Shown here piece after piece: positions 32,331-42,285 of a DNA stretch of 64,000 nucleotides. Each line of letters begins with the position of its first letter. Position 1 is the stretch's first letter. The translations under genes and the position numbers were made by a program. The notes under the pieces were generated by a model. It did not search any database and had not been told where the DNA came from. It saw only the letters and a list, made by a program, of their open reading frames with translations. This DNA is from Sphingomonas immobilis (lineage in GTDB: Bacteria > Pseudomonadota > Alphaproteobacteria > Sphingomonadales > Sphingomonadaceae). Where the stretch lies: positions 62,001 through 126,000 of the forward strand of contig NZ_JAUQSZ010000005.1 in NCBI RefSeq assembly GCF_030580995.1. Reading direction: 5' to 3'.

Positions 32331-32351
32331 CCGTTGCGGTCGCCGCAACGG
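32331..32351 (+). promoter_or_regulatory. perfect palindrome between bfd and bfr
   Basis: CCGTTGCGG-TCG-CCGCAACGG, a 9 bp perfect stem with a 3 nt centre. No T run follows, so it is not a standard terminator. It shares the GTTGCG/CGCAAC arms of the dyads before bfd and may be another binding site or an RNA stem separating bfd from bfr expression. Confidence 0.5.
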
Positions 32352-32401
32352 ACTCCTAAAGCACGTCCATCGAACGTGACACATTTCCGGGAGTGCAGCT
32401 G

Positions 32402-32887
32402 ATGCGCGGCGACGCCAAGGTCATCGAATTTCTCAACGAGGCGCTCAAGAACGAGCTGACCGCGATCAATCAATATTGGCTGCATTACCGCCTGTTCGAT
32501 CACTGGGGCGTGAAGCGCCTCGCCGAGTTCGAGCGCCACGAATCGATCGATGAGATGAAGCATGCCGACAAGCTGTCGGAGCGCATCCTTTTCCTCGACG
32601 GCCTGCCCAATTTCCAGCTGCTCGGCCGCCTGCGCATCGGCGAGTCGGTCGAAGAAGTCCTCAAGGCCGATCTCGAGCTCGAGATGGAGGCGCTGCCGTT
32701 GCTGCGCGATGCCATCGCGCATTGCGAGACCGTCCGCGACTTCATCACGCGCGACCTGTTCAAGCAGATCCTCGACAGCGAGGAAGAGCATGTCGACACA
32801 CTCGAGCGCCAGTTCGAGATGATCAGCCGCATGGGCATCGAGAATTACGTCCAGCTGCAGAGCAAGCCCGCCGACGACGAGGCGTAA
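32402..32887 (+). CDS. bfr: bacterioferritin
   Basis: 161 aa 24-mer haem ferritin storing iron. Ferroxidase ligands are recognisable: Glu in KNELTAINQY, Glu and His in DEMKHAD, Glu in LELEMEAL, and Glu and His in SEEEHVD. The haem-ligand Met lies in DEMKHAD. ATG at 32402 has GGGAG 8 nt upstream; an in-frame GTG three codons earlier is less likely. Convergent with the DUF1467 gene across a family C repeat. Confidence 0.95.
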   Translation: MRGDAKVIEFLNEALKNELTAINQYWLHYRLFDHWGVKRLAEFERHESIDEMKHADKLSERILFLDGLPNFQLLGRLRIGESVEEVLKADLELEMEALPLLRDAIAHCETVRDFITRDLFKQILDSEEEHVDTLERQFEMISRMGIENYVQLQSKPADDEA

Positions 32888-32899
32888 GCCTCTCCCGAT

Positions 32900-33024
32900 C
32901 CTCCCCCGCCAAGGGGAGGTGGCAGGCACAGCCTGACGGAGGCGGCGACCGGCGGTGTCCGCTCGGCTGTTCCGTCTGCCTCCCCCTCCGTCGCTACGCG
33001 ACACCTCCCCCTGGCGGGGGAGGA
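32900..33024. repeat. family C palindromic repeat, wide-spaced arms
   Basis: Left hairpin CCTCCCCCGCCAAGGGGAGG (about 32900-32919) and right hairpin ACCTCCCCCTGGCGGGGGAG (33003-33023), with CCTGACGGAGGC and GCCTCCCCCTCCGTC as further complementary parts. It lies between the convergent bfr and DUF1467 genes and probably acts as a terminator from both sides. Confidence 0.75.
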
Positions 33025-33031
33025 AAAGGGT

Positions 33032-33316
33032 TCAGCGCGCCGCCTGCTCGTTCCAGGTGTCGAGCACGTCGACCATCTGCGGGGTCACCCAACCGAACGT
33101 ATAGTTCAGCATGAACACGCCCCACAGCGCCGTGCCGACGATCAGCACCCGCATCGCGGTGCGGCCGGGGCGGAAGTTCGCCGGTGCGCTCTCGGCCTGC
33201 CCCGGCACCAGCGGCACCCCCGCCTCGCCGGAAGTACGCACGCCGAACGGCAGCACGAGGAACACCGACAGCGAGCAGAACAGGAACCAGATCGCGAGGG
33301 CTGAGGTCCAGGCCAT
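33032..33316 (-). CDS. DUF1467 family membrane protein
   Basis: 94 aa from MAWTSALAIWFLFCSLSVFLVLPFGVRT. It has two hydrophobic helices (about 3-25 and 56-78) and the sequence PFGVRTSGEAGVPLVPGQAESAPANF of DUF1467. In alphaproteobacteria this family often lies next to rnj, as here. Function unknown. A start four codons earlier is possible. Confidence 0.88.
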   Translation of the reverse strand: MAWTSALAIWFLFCSLSVFLVLPFGVRTSGEAGVPLVPGQAESAPANFRPGRTAMRVLIVGTALWGVFMLNYTFGWVTPQMVDVLDTWNEQAAR

Positions 33317-33331
33317 GAGTTTTTCCAAAAT

Positions 33332-33419
33332 CCGTTCGGGCTGAGCGTGTCGAAGCCCTGCCCTGCTTTGCCCGCCGGGTAGAAGAAGTGCAGCCCCTCG
33401 ACAAGCTCAGGGCGAACGG
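33332..33419. repeat. family B palindromic repeat
   Basis: Arms CCGTTCGGGCTGAGCGTGTC and ...ACAAGCTCAGGGCGAACGG face each other across about 45 nt between rnj and the DUF1467 gene. Same family as 11961 and 42180. Confidence 0.88.
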
Positions 33420-33430
33420 TGCCGAGGGTG

Positions 33431-35068
33431 TTAAGCCTCGATCACCAGCACGTCGACGATCGGCTTCTTGCCGGTCCAGCGTGTCGCCACGCGGCGTGCG
33501 GCAAGGCGGATATTCTCGCGCAGCTTCTCGCGGTCCTTGGGCGGTTGCTTGGCGGCGTCGATCACCGCGTCGACGGTTTCCTCGATGAAGGGAACGCGGT
33601 CCTCCTCGACGGGGATGCCGTTGAGGCGGATCTGCGGCGTGCCGACGAGGCCGCGCGCGCCGATCGCGACCGCGACCGACATCTGGCCGTTGACCGAGAG
33701 TTTGCGGCGTTCGTTGATCGTCCCGCCGTCACCCGGCAGAATGACGTCGCCGTCGAGCACGAGGCGGCCGGTCGGCGCGTGGCCGATCTTTTCCGGCCCG
33801 TTCGGCGCCAGCCGCACGAGATCGCCATTGCCCTGCACGATCGCGCGCGGCACGCCTTCGGAAAGGCCGAAGCGCGCCTGCTCCATCATGTGCCGCATTT
33901 CGCCGTGGACGGGCATCAGGATCTCGGGGCGGATCCACGTGTACATCTGCGCGAGTTCAGGCCGCCCCGGATGGCCGGAGACATGGACGTGCGCCTGACG
34001 ATCGGTGATCATCTCGATCCCGTTCTTGGCGAGCTGGTTCTGGATACGGCCGATCGCGACCTCGTTGCCGGGAATCTGCTTGGAGGAGAACACCACGGTA
34101 TCGCCCGCGTCGAGCTTGATCGGGTGCGATCCGAACGCCACGCGCGCCAGCGCCGCGCGCTCCTCGCCCTGCCCGCCGGTGGCGACGATCATCACCTTGT
34201 CGCGCGGCAGGCGCATCGCCGCCTCGGGCTCGATGGTCTGCGGGAAATCCTTGAGATAGCCGACCGCCTTCGCGACCTTCAGGATGCGGTCGAGCGAACG
34301 GCCTGCGACGCAGAGCTGACGTCCGCTCTCCTTCGCCACCTGACCCAGTGTATGCAGCCGTGCTGCGTTCGAGGCAAAGGTGGTGACCAGCACGCGGCCC
34401 TTCGCCTTGCCGATCACCTCGGACAGGCCGGCATGGACGTCGCCTTCCGATCCCGAAGGCTCGTTGTTGAACACGTTTGTGGAATCGCACACGAGCGCCA
34501 GCACGCCGGCATCGCCGATCTCGCTAAGCTGGCCCGGATTCTCGGGCAGGCCGACCAGCGGCTTCGAATCGAGCTTCCAGTCGCCGGTGTGAAACACACG
34601 GCCATAGGGCGTATCGATCAGCAGCGCGTTCATCTCGGGAATGGAGTGCGACAGCGGCACGAATTCGACGCCGAACGGCCCGAGCTGCAGGATCTTGAGC
34701 GGATCGACGACGTTCAGCTCGATGCGCTTGACGTTGCCCTCCTCCTCGAATTTCCCGCGGATCAGGCCGGCGGTGAAGGCGGTGGCGTAAAGCGGCACGC
34801 CGAGATCCTCGGCGAGGTACGGCAGCGCGCCGATATGGTCCTCATGCCCGTGCGTCAGCACGATGCCGACGAGATCGTCGGCGCGTTCCTCGATGAATTG
34901 CAGATCGGGCAGGATCAGGTCGATGCCGGGATATTGTGGATCGGCGAAGGTGATGCCGCAATCGACCATCAGCCACTTGCCCTGGCAGCCATAGAGATTG
35001 ACGTTCATGCCGATCTCGCCCGAGCCGCCAAGCGCGAGGAAGAGGAGTTCGTTCTTTGGTTTAGTCAC
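33431..35068 (-). CDS. rnj: ribonuclease J
   Basis: 545 aa metallo-beta-lactamase/beta-CASP RNase that processes and decays RNA from 5' ends. Zinc motif HGHEDHIGA at 73-81, later LSHSIPEMNALLI, HTGDWKLD and VHVSGHPGRPE of the beta-CASP part. Alphaproteobacteria use RNase J next to RNase E. It lies 128 nt after coaX on the same strand. Confidence 0.97.
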   Translation of the reverse strand: MTKPKNELLFLALGGSGEIGMNVNLYGCQGKWLMVDCGITFADPQYPGIDLILPDLQFIEERADDLVGIVLTHGHEDHIGALPYLAEDLGVPLYATAFTAGLIRGKFEEEGNVKRIELNVVDPLKILQLGPFGVEFVPLSHSIPEMNALLIDTPYGRVFHTGDWKLDSKPLVGLPENPGQLSEIGDAGVLALVCDSTNVFNNEPSGSEGDVHAGLSEVIGKAKGRVLVTTFASNAARLHTLGQVAKESGRQLCVAGRSLDRILKVAKAVGYLKDFPQTIEPEAAMRLPRDKVMIVATGGQGEERAALARVAFGSHPIKLDAGDTVVFSSKQIPGNEVAIGRIQNQLAKNGIEMITDRQAHVHVSGHPGRPELAQMYTWIRPEILMPVHGEMRHMMEQARFGLSEGVPRAIVQGNGDLVRLAPNGPEKIGHAPTGRLVLDGDVILPGDGGTINERRKLSVNGQMSVAVAIGARGLVGTPQIRLNGIPVEEDRVPFIEETVDAVIDAAKQPPKDREKLRENIRLAARRVATRWTGKKPIVDVLVIEA

Positions 35069-35196
35069 TTAGTTTCTTGTTCTTTCTTGGGTACGGAAAA
35101 GCTGTCAGCCGATCGATCGGCGGTTCGACACTCTCTCCGGGAAATTCCGGGCGGCGCGGGTTCGCGCTGACGGCAGGGCAAAAGCCCGGCCCGCCG

Positions 35197-35979
35197 TTAT
35201 TCCGCTATATGGGCGCGTTCCCACAGCATCGCCAGCCCCTGAATGGTGAGATCGGGCTCGATCGCGTCGAAAACCTGGGTCTGCTTCTCGAAAAGCGTGG
35301 CGAGGCCGCCGGTCGCGATCACCTTCGACGGCCGCCCGATCTCCGCTTTCATGCGCGCGACCAGCCCCTCGATCATCGCGATATAGCCCCAATAGATGCC
35401 GATATGCATCTGGCTGACGGTGTCGCGGCCGATCACGCTGTTGGTGGCGGGTGCCTCGATGGCGATGCGCGGCAGCTTCGCGGCCGCGGTGACGAGCGCG
35501 TCGAGCGACAGGTTGATACCCGGTGCGATGATGCCGCCCTTGTACGCGCCGGTGAAGTCGGCGACGTCGAAGGTGGTCGCGGTGCCGAAATCGATGACGA
35601 TCTTGTCGCCCGGGTGCAGCGCATGCGCGGCGATGATGTTGACCGCGCGGTCCGCGCCGACCGCGTGCGGTTCCTCGACGTCGAGGCGGATGCCCCATTC
35701 CGCCGCGCCCTGGCCCGCGATCAGCGGCTCGAACTTGAAATACTTCCGCGACAATGTCTGCAGATTGTGGAGCGCGCGCGGCACCACCGTCGCGATGATG
35801 ACGCCGCTCACGTCGCTGCGCTGGAAATCCTCGAGCGCGAGCAGCTGGCTGAGCCACACGGCATATTCGTCGGCCGTGCGGCGCGCGTCGGTCGCGATCC
35901 GCCAGCGCGCCTTGATGGTTCCGCCTTCGACCAGCGCGAAGACGACATTGGTATTCCCGGCATCGATCGCGAGCAGCAT
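35197..35979 (-). CDS. coaX: type III pantothenate kinase
   Basis: 260 aa ASKHA-fold kinase for the first step of CoA synthesis. DAGNTN at residues 6-11, VGADRAVN and DFGTATTFD motifs are intact, with [10 protein letters not shown] near the ADP site. CoaX is insensitive to CoA feedback. It follows birA, with a partial family B repeat between them. Confidence 0.97.
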   Translation of the reverse strand: MLLAIDAGNTNVVFALVEGGTIKARWRIATDARRTADEYAVWLSQLLALEDFQRSDVSGVIIATVVPRALHNLQTLSRKYFKFEPLIAGQGAAEWGIRLDVEEPHAVGADRAVNIIAAHALHPGDKIVIDFGTATTFDVADFTGAYKGGIIAPGINLSLDALVTAAAKLPRIAIEAPATNSVIGRDTVSQMHIGIYWGYIAMIEGLVARMKAEIGRPSKVIATGGLATLFEKQTQVFDAIEPDLTIQGLAMLWERAHIAE

Positions 35980-35996
35980 TGGGGCCTCCCCTTTTT

Positions 35997-36036
35997 CGTT
36001 CGTGCTGAGCGCCGTCGAAGCAACCCGCGAACGAAA
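35997..36036. repeat. family B partial repeat
   Basis: CGTTCGTGCTGAGCGCCGTC followed closely by a short inverse GCGAACGAAA gives a compact, reduced member of family B in the birA-coaX gap. Confidence 0.6.
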
Positions 36037-36037
36037 G

Positions 36038-36820
36038 TCAGATCAAAAACACATCGCCCGCGTGAATGACACGCCGCCCGCCATCCGCCAAGCGCAGGAC
36101 GAGCGCACCGCCCGCGTCGAGCCCGTCGAACAGCCCGTCCACCGCCGATCCGTCGGGCAGCCGCGCGGTTAGCGGCGTGCCGGACGGATGCGCCCGTTCC
36201 AGCCAGCGCGCGCGGACGGGGCCGAGCCCCTGCCCCCGCCAGAGGCCGAGCCAGCGCGCGAAGCCTTCCGCCAGCGTCTCGATGAACTCCGCCGGAGCGG
36301 GCGCAGGGCCATGCGCGGCGAGACTCGTGACGGGCCGGTCGAGCCGTTCCGGGTGATGCGCGAGGTTGACGCCCATCCCGATCACCACCGCATCGCCCGT
36401 CCGCTCCAGCAGGATGCCGGAGAGCTTCGCGCCACCGAGGAGGAGATCGTTGGGCCATTTAATGACGACCGTCGCCCCGGCGGAGGCCGGGGCCGCTGCG
36501 TTGCCTGGCGAACCGATCGCCCCAGACCCGACGGCCCCGGCCTCCGCCGGGGCGACGTATGTGCCGACCGCCTCCTGCAACGCCACCGCCGCCACCAGCG
36601 CCAGCGTCGCCGCCTCGGGATCGTTCGGTCGCAGCCGCACCAGCGTGCTCGCGTAGAGATTGCCCGCGGGTGATTCCCACACCCGCCCCTGCCGCCCGCG
36701 CCCGCCCGTCTGGCGCTCGGCGCGCAGCCAGAGCCCCTCGGCGGCCCCTACCTGCGCGAGGCCCAGCATATCGGCGTTGGTAGACCCCGTCTCGGCGACG
36801 GTGCGGATCGTGTAGCTCAG
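36038..36820 (-). CDS. birA: biotin--[acetyl-CoA carboxylase] ligase with repeat-derived insertion
   Basis: About 260 aa, catalytic and C-terminal domains only, no N-terminal DNA-binding domain. It attaches biotin to acetyl-CoA carboxylase. GSTN (biotin loop, residues 12-15), [10 protein letters not shown] (39-48) and IKWPNDL are present. GSTN lies upstream of the first ATG (36769) and no ATG, GTG or TTG precedes it in frame, so the start is probably a CTG at 36820 overlapping the nuoN stop. Residues about 88-117 (VAPAEAGAV... to ...APASAGAT) are encoded by a palindromic repeat and are extra relative to other BirA. Confidence 0.88.
   Translation of the reverse strand: MSYTIRTVAETGSTNADMLGLAQVGAAEGLWLRAERQTGGRGRQGRVWESPAGNLYASTLVRLRPNDPEAATLALVAAVALQEAVGTYVAPAEAGAVGSGAIGSPGNAAAPASAGATVVIKWPNDLLLGGAKLSGILLERTGDAVVIGMGVNLAHHPERLDRPVTSLAAHGPAPAPAEFIETLAEGFARWLGLWRGQGLGPVRARWLERAHPSGTPLTARLPDGSAVDGLFDGLDAGGALVLRLADGGRRVIHAGDVFLI
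36470..36557. repeat. family A palindromic element inside birA
   Basis: A perfect 25 bp inverted repeat (36470-36494 and 36533-36557) around 38 nt. Arms share the GTCNCCCCNGCGNANGC pattern with the intergenic elements at 42921, 45417 and 61138. It is read in frame and encodes Ala/Gly/Pro-rich residues just before the KWPND motif. Confidence 0.85.
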
Positions 36821-38262
36821 AACAGCGCCTTCGCCGCCGCCATCGTCGCGATGCCGAGCGGGGCGAGCAGCACCCAGCCGACCGGCGAGACGAACACCGC
36901 CGCCGCCGCGATCAGCCCGCCCTCAACCACGTCGCCCGATTTCGGGAAACCCTCGCCGACCGGCTCGTCGAAATACATCACCTTGATGACGCGCAGATAA
37001 TAATAGGCGCCGATCACCGAGGCGACGAAGCCCGCCACCGCCAGCGGGTACAGCCCCGCCTTCACCGCCGCGTCGAACACCGCCAGCTTGGCGTTGAAGC
37101 CGAGCAGCGGCGGAATGCCCGCGAGGCTGAACATGAAGATCGCCAGCGCCAGCGCGAGGCCCGGCCGGGTACGCGACATGCCCGACAGGCTCGCGATCGT
37201 CTCGACCGGCTGGCCGTCCTCACCGCGCATCTGCAGGACGACGAGAAAGCTGCCGAGCGTCATCACGACATAGACCGTCAGGTAGAACAGCACCGCCGCG
37301 ATGCCCGCCTGCGTGCCCGCCGCAAGGCCGACCAGCACGAAGCCGACGTTGTTGATCGACGAATAGGCCAGCAGCCGCTTGATATTGCTCTGCCCGATGG
37401 CGGCCACCGCGCCGAAGATGATCGACGCGAGGCTCGCGAAGATCACGATCTGCCGCCACTGGTCGGTCGCCGGGCCCATCGCCTCGACCGCGACGCGCAC
37501 CGCCATGCCCATCGCCGCGACCTTCGGCGCCGAGGCGAAGAACGCCGTCACCGGCGTCGGCGCGCCTTCGTACACGTCGGGCGTCCACATATGGAACGGC
37601 ACCGCGCTGATCTTGAAGGCGAGGCCCGCGAACACGAACACCAGCCCGAAGGTCAGCCCGAGCGAATGCGGGCCCGCATAAGCGGTCGCGATCGACGAGA
37701 AGAGCGTCGTGCCCGAGAAGCCGTAGACCAGGCTGATGCCGTAAAGCAGGATGCCGCTCGCCAGAGCGCCAAGCACGAAATACTTGAGGCCCGCCTCGGC
37801 CGAACGCGCATCGCGGCGCATGAAGCTCGCCAGCACATAGGCGGCGAGGCTCTGCAGTTCAAGGCCGACGTACAGCACCAGCAGGTCGCCCGCCGACACC
37901 ATCATCCCCATGCCGCACGCCGAGAGGAGCAGCAGCACCGGATATTCCGGCCGCAGGTCGTCGCCGGTCGTCTGGCGGAAGAAGCGCGGCGCCATCAGGA
38001 TCGCGATCGCCGTCGCGGCGTAGATCAGCACCTTGGCGAACGCGCCGAAGGCATCGGCGCGGATCATGCCGTCGAACGCCGCACCGCCCGACGAAGCCGG
38101 ACCGGCCAGCGCGATCCCCGCGCCGAGCAGAACCGCGACCGCGACCCAGGAGATCATCTTCGTCGCGCCCTGCCCGCCCCATGCGGCGACGAGCATCAGG
38201 ACGATCGCGCCGATCGTCAGGATTTCCTCAGGCAGGACCATCATCAGCGAGGCGTGGTTCAT
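36817..38262 (-). CDS. nuoN: NADH-quinone oxidoreductase subunit N
   Basis: 481 aa antiporter-like membrane subunit of complex I (about 14 helices). SAGDLLVLYVGLELQSLAAYVL and LAYSSINNVGFVLVG are typical, with the helix-7/8 lysines of the proton path. The start at 38262 ([13 protein letters not shown]) has an ATGA overlap with the nuoM stop. The stop is overlapped by the likely birA start. Confidence 0.97.
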   Translation of the reverse strand: MNHASLMMVLPEEILTIGAIVLMLVAAWGGQGATKMISWVAVAVLLGAGIALAGPASSGGAAFDGMIRADAFGAFAKVLIYAATAIAILMAPRFFRQTTGDDLRPEYPVLLLLSACGMGMMVSAGDLLVLYVGLELQSLAAYVLASFMRRDARSAEAGLKYFVLGALASGILLYGISLVYGFSGTTLFSSIATAYAGPHSLGLTFGLVFVFAGLAFKISAVPFHMWTPDVYEGAPTPVTAFFASAPKVAAMGMAVRVAVEAMGPATDQWRQIVIFASLASIIFGAVAAIGQSNIKRLLAYSSINNVGFVLVGLAAGTQAGIAAVLFYLTVYVVMTLGSFLVVLQMRGEDGQPVETIASLSGMSRTRPGLALALAIFMFSLAGIPPLLGFNAKLAVFDAAVKAGLYPLAVAGFVASVIGAYYYLRVIKVMYFDEPVGEGFPKSGDVVEGGLIAAAAVFVSPVGWVLLAPLGIATMAAAKALF

Positions 38263-39782
38263 TTGTGCGCCTCCGCATGCGCTGCGGGGACAATGCCGGT
38301 CCCGGCCTTGGGCAGCGAGTCTCCAGCCGGCTTCGCGCGCGCGACCCGCGCCACCAGCGTGCCGACATCGCTGCGCATCGGCGCAAGGAAGCTCTCGGGA
38401 TAGACGCCCATCCACAACACCACCGCCGCGATCGGCGCGAGCAGCGCGATCTCGCGCAACGAAAGGTCAGGCATCGCGCGCACGTCGTCCTTGGTCAGAT
38501 CGCCGAACACCACGCGGCGGTAGAGATAGAGCATGTAGGCCGCGCCGAGGATGATGCCGGTCGTACACAGCAGGGTGATCGTGGTCGAAACCTGATAGGT
38601 GCCGCCGAGCGACAGAAACTCGCCGACGAAGCCGCTCGTCCCCGGCAGGCCGATCGAGGCCATGGTGAAGAACAGGAACAGCAGCGCGTAGCGCGGCATG
38701 TTGATCGCCAGCCCGCCGTAGCGGTCGATCTCGCGCGTGTGCAGCCGGTCGTAGATCACACCGACGCACAGGAACAGCGCGCCCGAGACGAGGCCGTGGC
38801 TCAGCATCACGATCATCGCGCCCTCGATGCCGAGGCGGTTGAAGGCGAACAGCCCGATCGTCACGATCGCCATATGCGCGACCGAGGAGTAAGCGATCAG
38901 CTTCTTCATGTCGCTCTGCACCAGCGCGACGAGGCTCGCGTAGATCACCGCCACCGCCGACAGGCCAAGGATCAGCCACGTGAACTGCGCCGAGGCTTCC
39001 GGGAACATCGGCACGAGGAAGCGCAGGAAGCCGTATCCGCCGAGCTTCAGCAACACGCCCGCCAGGATCACCGAACCGGCGGTCGGTGCCTGCACGTGCG
39101 CGTCGGGCAGCCAGGTATGAACCGGCCACATCGGCATCTTCACCGCGAAGCTCGCGAAGAAGGCCAGCCACAGCCATGTCTGCGCATGCACCGGGAAATC
39201 GGTCTGCAGCAACGTCGGGATGTCGGTGGTGCCCGCATACTGGATCATCCACAGCATCGCGACGAGCATCAGCAGCGAGCCGAGCAAAGTGTAGAGGAAG
39301 AATTTGTAGCTCGCGTAGATGCGGTTCGCGCCGCCCCAGATGCCGATGATGAGGTACATCGGAATCAGGCCGGCCTCGAAGAAGATGTAGAACAGCAGCA
39401 GATCCTGCGCCGCGAAGGTGCCGATCATCAGCACCTCGGTGACGAGGAAGGCGGCCATATATTCCTGCACGCGCTTCTCGATCGCGACCCAGCTCGCGCC
39501 GATGCAGATCGGCATCAGGAACACCGAGAGCATGATGAGCATCAGCGCGAAGCCGTCGATGCCGAGCTTCCACGAGAACACGCCGATCGAGCCGGCATTC
39601 TCGACGAACTGCCACTGCGGCCCGCCGATGTCGAAGCTCGCCCACAGCGCCACGCCCAGCACGAAATCGGCCAGCGTCGCCACCAGCGCCAGCCAGCGCG
39701 CGCCCGAGGGGCTGAGGAACAGGCAGCCGATCGCCGCGAGCGCGGGGATCGCGAGCATGACGGAAAGGATCGGGAAGCTCAT
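38259..39782 (-). CDS. nuoM: NADH-quinone oxidoreductase subunit M
   Basis: 507 aa antiporter-like subunit of the complex I membrane arm. [21 protein letters not shown] and [14 protein letters not shown] (proton-channel helices) are present. The start at 39782 overlaps the nuoL stop by ATGA; a long upstream reading frame inside nuoL is a shadow. Confidence 0.97.
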   Translation of the reverse strand: MSFPILSVMLAIPALAAIGCLFLSPSGARWLALVATLADFVLGVALWASFDIGGPQWQFVENAGSIGVFSWKLGIDGFALMLIMLSVFLMPICIGASWVAIEKRVQEYMAAFLVTEVLMIGTFAAQDLLLFYIFFEAGLIPMYLIIGIWGGANRIYASYKFFLYTLLGSLLMLVAMLWMIQYAGTTDIPTLLQTDFPVHAQTWLWLAFFASFAVKMPMWPVHTWLPDAHVQAPTAGSVILAGVLLKLGGYGFLRFLVPMFPEASAQFTWLILGLSAVAVIYASLVALVQSDMKKLIAYSSVAHMAIVTIGLFAFNRLGIEGAMIVMLSHGLVSGALFLCVGVIYDRLHTREIDRYGGLAINMPRYALLFLFFTMASIGLPGTSGFVGEFLSLGGTYQVSTTITLLCTTGIILGAAYMLYLYRRVVFGDLTKDDVRAMPDLSLREIALLAPIAAVVLWMGVYPESFLAPMRSDVGTLVARVARAKPAGDSLPKAGTGIVPAAHAEAHK

Positions 39783-41851
39783 CGTGTGATCGCCCAGGTC
39801 ATCGCCGCGGTGAGGCCGATCAGCATCACGAACGCATAGGTGTAGAGGTATCCGGTCTGCAGCTTGCCGGCCGCGCGGCTGCCGAGCGAGACCAGCCATG
39901 CCGAGCCGTTGGGCCCGAAGCGGTCGATCGTCTGCTCGTCGCCACGGTGCCAGAACAGGCGGCCGAGCGCGAAGGCGGGCTTGACGAAGATCTTGTCGTA
40001 CAGCTCGTCGAAATACCATTTGTGGAGCAGGAAGTCGTAGATGACGCTGAACTGCTCCGCGACCGCCGCCGGCAGCGCCGGATTGCGGATATAGGCGTAC
40101 CAGGCGCTGAACAGCCCGAGCAGCATCGCGATCGACGCCGACAGCTTAACCCACACCGGCACCTCGTGCATCGCGTGCATCAGATGCTCGCGGAACGCGA
40201 TCGCACCGTGCCAGTAGGTCTCGCCCGAGGTCGGCTCGATGAAATAGCTGTGGAACGCCCAGCCCGCGAACACCGCGCCCACTGACAGCACGATCAGCGG
40301 GATGAGGATCGGCAGCGGGCTCTCGTGCGGGTGATAGCCCGCCGTGCCGTCGCCGTGAGCGTCGTGACCGTGCGCGTGATCGTCATGGGCGTGCGCGGCA
40401 TGGCCGTGATCGTCCGCGTGATCGCCGTGCCCGTGCGCGTCATGTACCGCATGCTGGATATGCTCGGACTGTTCCCAGCGGGGGCGTCCCCAGAAGGTCA
40501 GGAACATCAGCCGCCACGAATAGAAGCTCGTCAGCAGCGCGACGATCACGCCGACCAGCCAGGTGCCGGTCTGCCCGCTGGCGAAGGCGACCTCGATGAT
40601 CGCGTCCTTCGAATGGAAGCCCGCGAAGCCCACCTGCGGCAGGCCGAGGATACCGGGAATGCCGACGCCGGTGATCGCGAGCGTGCCCGCCATCATCGCC
40701 CAGAAGGTGACGGGGATGCTTTTGCGCAGGCCGCCGTAATAGCGCATGTCCTGCTCATGGTGCATCGCGTGGATCACCGAGCCCGCGCCGAGGAACAGCA
40801 ACGCCTTGAAGAAGGCGTGCGTGAACAGGTGGAACATCGCCGCGCCGTACGCGCCGCAACCCGCCGCGAAGAACATGTAGCCGAGCTGCGAACAGGTCGA
40901 ATAGGCGATCACGCGCTTGATGTCGGTCTGCACGAGGCCGCAGGTCGCGGCGAAGAAGCAGGTCGCGGCACCCACGGTCATCACCACCGAGAGAGCGAAG
41001 GGCGATGCCTCGAACATCGGCGACAGGCGGCACACCATGAACACGCCCGCCGTCACCATCGTCGCGGCGTGGATCAACGCCGACACCGGGGTCGGGCCCT
41101 CCATCGCGTCCGGCAACCAGGTGTGCAGGCCAAGCTGCGCCGACTTGCCGCACGCGCCGACGAACAGCAGCAGGCACAGCACCGTCATCGTGTCGAAGCG
41201 ATAACCGAGGAAGCCGATCGTCGAACCCGCCATGCCGGGCGCGGCATGCAGGATCTCGGGGATCGAGACGGTGTTGAACACCAGATAGGTGCCGAAGATG
41301 CCGAGCATGAAGCCCAGGTCACCCACACGATTCACGACGAAAGCCTTGATCGCAGCGGCGTTGGCGGTCGGCTTTTTGAACCAGAAACCGATCAGCAGGT
41401 ACGACGCCAGACCGACGCCCTCCCAGCCGAAGAACATCTGGACGAGGTTGTCCGCCGTCACCAGCATCAGCATCGCGAAGGTGAACAGCGACAGGTAGGC
41501 AAAGAAGCGCGGCTGGTCCGGGTCGTCGCTCATATAGCCCCAGCTATAGAGGTGAACGAGCGCCGACACCGAGGTGACGACGACCAGCATCACCGCCGTC
41601 AGCGAATCCTGCCGCAGCGCCCAGTCGACGCTCATCGTGCCCGACTGGATGAATTTCAGCACCGTGACGACCGGCAGCGTATCGCCGCCCGACAGGTAAT
41701 GGATGAACACCGGCCAGCTCAGCGCGCAGGCGAGGAACAGCGCGCCGGTCGTCACCGCCTTGGGGAAGGCGGCACCGAACGACTTGTTGCTGAACCCGGC
41801 GACGATCGCGGCGACGAGCGGCAGGAAAACGATGAAGGTGATCGAATGCAC
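39779..41851 (-). CDS. nuoL: NADH-quinone oxidoreductase subunit L with His-rich loop
   Basis: 690 aa, the distal antiporter subunit with the long lateral helix. [19 protein letters not shown] and [18 protein letters not shown] motifs are intact. Between about residues 463 and 510 it carries a hydrophilic loop of repeated His/Asp/Ala/Gly (about 16 His in 50 residues) between transmembrane parts. Such a loop could bind metal; a role is not known. Confidence 0.97.
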   Translation of the reverse strand: MHSITFIVFLPLVAAIVAGFSNKSFGAAFPKAVTTGALFLACALSWPVFIHYLSGGDTLPVVTVLKFIQSGTMSVDWALRQDSLTAVMLVVVTSVSALVHLYSWGYMSDDPDQPRFFAYLSLFTFAMLMLVTADNLVQMFFGWEGVGLASYLLIGFWFKKPTANAAAIKAFVVNRVGDLGFMLGIFGTYLVFNTVSIPEILHAAPGMAGSTIGFLGYRFDTMTVLCLLLFVGACGKSAQLGLHTWLPDAMEGPTPVSALIHAATMVTAGVFMVCRLSPMFEASPFALSVVMTVGAATCFFAATCGLVQTDIKRVIAYSTCSQLGYMFFAAGCGAYGAAMFHLFTHAFFKALLFLGAGSVIHAMHHEQDMRYYGGLRKSIPVTFWAMMAGTLAITGVGIPGILGLPQVGFAGFHSKDAIIEVAFASGQTGTWLVGVIVALLTSFYSWRLMFLTFWGRPRWEQSEHIQHAVHDAHGHGDHADDHGHAAHAHDDHAHGHDAHGDGTAGYHPHESPLPILIPLIVLSVGAVFAGWAFHSYFIEPTSGETYWHGAIAFREHLMHAMHEVPVWVKLSASIAMLLGLFSAWYAYIRNPALPAAVAEQFSVIYDFLLHKWYFDELYDKIFVKPAFALGRLFWHRGDEQTIDRFGPNGSAWLVSLGSRAAGKLQTGYLYTYAFVMLIGLTAAMTWAITR

Positions 41852-41858
41852 GTCCGGT

Positions 41859-42164
41859 CTACCCCTTCATCCGGTTGACGTCGTCGACCGCGATCGTGCC
41901 GCGGCCACGGAAATAGATGACGAGGATGGCAAGCCCGATCGCCGCCTCGCCCGCTGCGACGGTCAGCACGAACATCGCGAACACCTGGCCGACGAGATCG
42001 TGCAGATACGCCGAGAAGGCGACGAAGTTGAGGTTCACCGCGAGCAGGATCAGCTCGACCGACATCAGCATGACGATCAGGTTCTTGCGATTGGCGATGA
42101 GCCCGAGCACGCCGAGCGCGAACAGGATCGCCGCGACGACGAGATAATGCGTGAGGCCGATCAC
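41859..42164 (-). CDS. nuoK: NADH-quinone oxidoreductase subunit K
   Basis: 101 aa from GTG at 42164 ([19 protein letters not shown]), exactly the usual NuoK length. Three helices carry the conserved Glu in [15 protein letters not shown] (about 32-46). Any longer start would be encoded by the family B repeat. It lies 7 nt before nuoL. Confidence 0.96.
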   Translation of the reverse strand: MIGLTHYLVVAAILFALGVLGLIANRKNLIVMLMSVELILLAVNLNFVAFSAYLHDLVGQVFAMFVLTVAAGEAAIGLAILVIYFRGRGTIAVDDVNRMKG

Positions 42165-42179
42165 GGGTGAAACCTTTCC

Positions 42180-42265
42180 CCGTTCGGGCTGAGCTTGTCG
42201 AAGCCCTGCCCTTCTTTCAACGGTCGCAATGAAGGACAGCCCTTCGACAGGCTCAGGGCGAACGG
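42180..42265. repeat. family B palindromic repeat in the nuoJ-nuoK junction
   Basis: Arms CCGTTCGGGCTGAGCTTGTC and ...ACAGGCTCAGGGCGAACGG, about 50 nt apart, ending 16 nt before the nuoK start. Best-matched member of the family in this window. Confidence 0.9.
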
Positions 42266-42285
42266 CTGTTGGGCGTAGGCCGCGA

